Positions 61,449-64,000 of a stretch of DNA of 64,000 nucleotides are shown piece after piece. The stretch lies in contig NZ_JAGKIK010000013.1 of NCBI RefSeq assembly GCF_017897595.1, positions 1-64,000 of the forward strand. Direction: 5' to 3'. The stretch is from Aquimarina sp. U1-2 (GTDB taxonomy: Bacteria > Bacteroidota > Bacteroidia > Flavobacteriales > Flavobacteriaceae). A program made the translations under genes and the position numbers. The notes beneath the pieces are model-generated. The model did no database searches. It saw nothing but the letters and a program-made list of their open reading frames with translations, and was not told the origin of the DNA. Numbering within the stretch: the stretch's first letter is position 1; every line of letters begins with the position of its first letter.

Positions 61449-62423
61449 TTATTCTGAGTTTAACATAATTTTGTTTTTTACTATTTTATAATTTATGGAT
61501 GATGAAAGTTTGAGAAAATCTAAAACTTCGGTTAGATTTAAATTATCAAACTCTCCAGTATATTTATATTTCAGTAAGGCGTCTGATTCAATAACAAATT
61601 CTACATTGTATTTTCTCTGAAGATCAAGCACTACTTGTTTTAAAGGTGTTTGATCAAAAGTTAACTTTCCTTTTTTCCAGGCTACTACATTTTCTGAATT
61701 CACTTCGTTTATTCTAATATCCTTTTTTTCTTTATCAAAAATTGCTTTTTGGGATGGTGCCAGAACGATAGGAATCTCATTGGCCTTTCGTAATACTTCG
61801 ACCTTTCCAGTGACCAAAGTAGTTTCTACGCTTTTATCAACTGGATATGACTTTACATTAAAAGAAGTACCTAAAACCTTAATTTTTAATTGATCTGTAC
61901 GAACAATAAATGGTCTTGTAGTATCTCTTTTTACATCAAAAAAAGCTTCTCCAGAAAGTTGTACTATTCGAAGCGAATCAGAGAAGCTCTTAGCATAACT
62001 TATATCGCTATTCGAATTCAAAATTACTGTAGAACCATCGGGTAATGTAATAGTTTTATGAGCTCCCAATTGAGTGGTTACAGTTTTGATAGCAGAGCTT
62101 TGATAATGTGTACCTGTCCAAAAATTATTCTTTAGGGAACCTGTAAAAGTATACCATGTGAACAACGGTAACAAAATAGCCGCAGCAGCTATAGGATAGT
62201 ATTTTTTTTTCTTTTTCGAATTTTTTCTTTTATAGAAACTTTCATAGGCAACTTTAGTGTCATTTTTATCAAAACAATTTATGGTAGATGCTATATATTT
62301 TGCCTTGGTAACATTGAAAATTTTTTGATGACGGACATCCTTTCTTATCCATTCTAGTACAGATGCTCTTTCACTAGAGCTTAATTCTCCCTTAATATAT
62401 TGTAGTATTGTCTTTTCTTGCAT
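61449..62423 (-). CDS. FecR family anti-sigma factor
   Basis: 324 aa. Cytoplasmic N-terminal part (about 1-77, sigma binding), a transmembrane helix at about 78-97 (Ala-Ala-Ala-Ala-Ile-Leu-Leu-Pro-Leu-Phe), the FecR periplasmic domain (Leu-Pro-Asp-Gly-Ser-Thr-Val, Gly-Glu-Ala-Phe-Phe-Asp-Val), and a C-terminal DUF4974 (Leu-Lys-Gln-Val-Val-Leu-Asp-Leu-Gln-Arg-Lys-Tyr). It holds the ECF sigma factor inactive until SusC signals through its STN domain. Confidence 0.9.
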   Translation of the reverse strand: MQEKTILQYIKGELSSSERASVLEWIRKDVRHQKIFNVTKAKYIASTINCFDKNDTKVAYESFYKRKNSKKKKKYYPIAAAAILLPLFTWYTFTGSLKNNFWTGTHYQSSAIKTVTTQLGAHKTITLPDGSTVILNSNSDISYAKSFSDSLRIVQLSGEAFFDVKRDTTRPFIVRTDQLKIKVLGTSFNVKSYPVDKSVETTLVTGKVEVLRKANEIPIVLAPSQKAIFDKEKKDIRINEVNSENVVAWKKGKLTFDQTPLKQVVLDLQRKYNVEFVIESDALLKYKYTGEFDNLNLTEVLDFLKLSSSINYKIVKNKIMLNSE

Positions 62424-62488
62424 TAACTTTTCATCTTATATATTATAAGACGAAAAAAAAGATAAGTCCCCCTACATTTTTTTTGTTT

Positions 62489-63061
62489 TTAAAAAAAAGA
62501 TAAGAATTCACGTAAATGAAAGCGCATATGTCTTAATGCCTTCGACATGTGATTTTCTACAGTTTTTATTGAAATATTCAATTCATCAGAGATTTCTTTA
62601 TTTTTTAATCCTTCGATGCGACTTTTTATAAAAACTCTTTTACATTTTTCTGGAAGTAATTCAATACCATTCTGTATCGTTTGAGCCAACTCTTCCTCTA
62701 CAATTAAAATGGCACTATCGTCTGATAATGCAGAAAGATTAATAAATGTTTCTAGTTGACCAGTACTTATAATTTTACCTAATTTATATTTTTTCGATCT
62801 GAGATAGTCAATACACAGGTTTTTAGTCATTTTAAATAAATAACCATTGACATTAGAAGTGATTTTTTTTCTCTTTTTCCAGGTTTTCAAAAATACATCT
62901 TGTATGATCTCTTCGGCATCTTCTCTATTGGTAATATAGCTTTGTGCAACGTATAAAAGTTTGGGATAATACAATTCAAAAAGAATCTTGAAAGCTTCTT
63001 TATTGCCCTCATTTAGATTTTTTATAAAATATTTGTTTGTTATCTGAAATTCCCTTTTCAC
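62489..63061 (-). CDS. ECF sigma-70 factor
   Basis: 190 aa from the GTG at 63061 (a TTG one codon upstream also opens the frame; no ATG). Sigma region 2 is at about 25-90 with Asp-Ala-Glu-Glu-Ile-Ile-Gln-Asp-Val-Phe-Leu-Lys-Thr-Trp. Region 4 (about 130-185) has Leu-Pro-Glu-Lys-Cys-Lys-Arg-Val-Phe and Val-Glu-Asn-His-Met-Ser-Lys-Ala-Leu. FecI-like; it heads sigma-fecR-susC-susD and should direct transcription of this locus. Confidence 0.9.
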   Translation of the reverse strand: MKREFQITNKYFIKNLNEGNKEAFKILFELYYPKLLYVAQSYITNREDAEEIIQDVFLKTWKKRKKITSNVNGYLFKMTKNLCIDYLRSKKYKLGKIISTGQLETFINLSALSDDSAILIVEEELAQTIQNGIELLPEKCKRVFIKSRIEGLKNKEISDELNISIKTVENHMSKALRHMRFHLREFLSFF

Positions 63062-63064
63062 CAA

Positions 63065-63589
63065 AAACTAATTCTTGATAAAGGTAAAATTTTTTTTATT
63101 TTTTTAACGTTTTGACAACAAATAATTAATAAAAAATATTAGATCCCTATTTTTATTTATGATTTCATTCGAAATTCTTGAACTTTACGTATTTTAACAT
63201 AAATTCGATATATGAGTGCTTATCTTGTTTTAGATTGTATAGGCATTAAAATAGAATCAGTAAGCTTACAACAGTCATTACAAATGTGATATCTTATAAT
63301 GGTACTTTCAAGTCATCTTCAGTGGATTTTACCCCTACTACTGTTGTTTCATTTTCAATTAATAGTTACGTAAATGCCATTACACATTTTATATCCTATG
63401 CTATACTTTATTAAAGAGGTATTGTGACATTCAACTCTTTTTAGAGTGTAAAATAAATAAACCATTGCATAATTTTCATCATGATTTTTATATAAAAATA
63501 ATAATCCATATTATCGTAAAAACCATTGTAAACTTAATCAAAGTTTTTTACTTTCGGCATCAATTTGAAAACACTAAAATCATCTCACT
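63065..63589. other. Intergenic region between divergent sigma factor and gcvT
   Basis: About 525 AT-rich bases with no gene that I can support. Promoters for both divergent genes must lie here, but I see no unambiguous -33/-7 pair or RNA element. Confidence 0.4.
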
Positions 63590-64000
63590 ATGCAAAATAC
63601 GGCTTTAACACAAACGCACATTCAACTGGGAGCGAAAATGGTTCCTTTTGCAGGGTTTACTATGCCCGTCTCATATTTAGGAGTTACTGCAGAACACGAA
63701 ACTGTGCGCAAAGGCGTAGGTGTTTTTGATGTTTCTCATATGGGTGAGTTCTTAATAACCGGTCCTACAGCGTTGGATTTGATACAAAAAGTCACTTCTA
63801 ATGATGCTTCAAAATTAATCAATGGAAAAGCTCAATATAGCTGCCTACCCAATGATAAAGGAGGAATCGTTGACGATTTAATCGTTTACAAAATTGAAGA
63901 GGATAAATACCTATTGGTGGTAAATGCGTCTAATATTAAAAAAGATTGGGATTGGATACGTAGTCACAATACTATGAATGCGGATATGCGTGACTTATCT
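63590..64000 (+). CDS. gcvT: Glycine cleavage system T protein (aminomethyltransferase), partial
   Basis: The first 137 codons, cut by the window end. The product starts Met-Gln-Asn-Thr-Ala-Leu-Thr and shows the family opening [22 protein letters not shown], and [10 protein letters not shown]. GcvT moves the aminomethyl group from the H protein to tetrahydrofolate. Confidence 0.9.
   Translation, partial: MQNTALTQTHIQLGAKMVPFAGFTMPVSYLGVTAEHETVRKGVGVFDVSHMGEFLITGPTALDLIQKVTSNDASKLINGKAQYSCLPNDKGGIVDDLIVYKIEEDKYLLVVNASNIKKDWDWIRSHNTMNADMRDLS

Overview
The window looks like chromosome of a marine Flavobacteriaceae member (Bacteroidota), most like Aquimarina or a close relative. The genus is a guess from gene style. 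Reasons: AT-rich DNA, A-rich rather than Shine-Dalgarno leaders, an ECF sigma/FecR/SusC/SusD locus, OmpA-like and PorT-like beta-barrel proteins, many lipoproteins with an LxxC signal, and an aroQ-xerD neighbourhood. No tRNA, rRNA or CRISPR array was seen.

Bases 1-5300 hold uncharacterised genes: a tail-anchored protein, a coiled-coil protein, a PH-like membrane protein, a plus-strand run of three small membrane proteins, and a prolyl-4-hydroxylase-like dioxygenase with an unknown C-terminal half. Then come a short inverted-repeat element and about 17 copies of a 7-bp tandem repeat.

Bases 5304-21702 are the main accessory feature: a contractile phage-tail-like gene cluster on the minus strand. 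In transcription order it has a terminator-like protein, a 59-aa helix-turn-helix protein, sheath, tube, a tail assembly chaperone made in two forms by a textbook -1 frameshift signal, tape measure, a baseplate/tube-end protein, gpD-like hub, gpV-like spike, PAAR-like tip, gp25-like wedge, tail X/LysM-like protein, gpJ, gpI, a tail fibre and several fibre-like or unknown proteins. A divergent XRE regulator sits at the head. I see no capsid, portal, terminase, integrase, lysis gene or AAA+ ATPase. The set therefore fits a headless phage tail (tailocin-like particle) better than a prophage or a canonical extracellular contractile injection system. A secreted YwqK/MORN-like gene sits on the opposite strand between hub and spike. 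A 15-bp motif recurs upstream of the sheath unit and the spike unit.

Bases 21800-45000 are mostly housekeeping and envelope genes: a hybrid histidine kinase, an M23/LysM endopeptidase, an OmpA lipoprotein, an SGNH hydrolase lipoprotein, a Crp/Fnr regulator, an RlmI-type methyltransferase, a DEAD-type helicase, an alpha/beta hydrolase, tandem msrB, lpdA, a Dph6-like ATPase with aroQ, three beta-barrel proteins, xerD and the NAD(P)HX repair enzyme.

Bases 45000-50300 are a threonine operon (thrA-thrB-ridA-thrC), preceded by a 36-codon Thr/Ile/Ser-rich open frame that looks like an attenuation leader. Next come an M28-like protein that seems to have lost catalytic residues, a Nudix hydrolase and an S9 peptidase. 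Then follows a complete nutrient-uptake locus: ECF sigma factor, FecR anti-sigma, SusC with an STN signalling domain, SusD and a surface lipoprotein. The window ends inside gcvT. Small inverted-repeat elements of at least two families are scattered through intergenic DNA.
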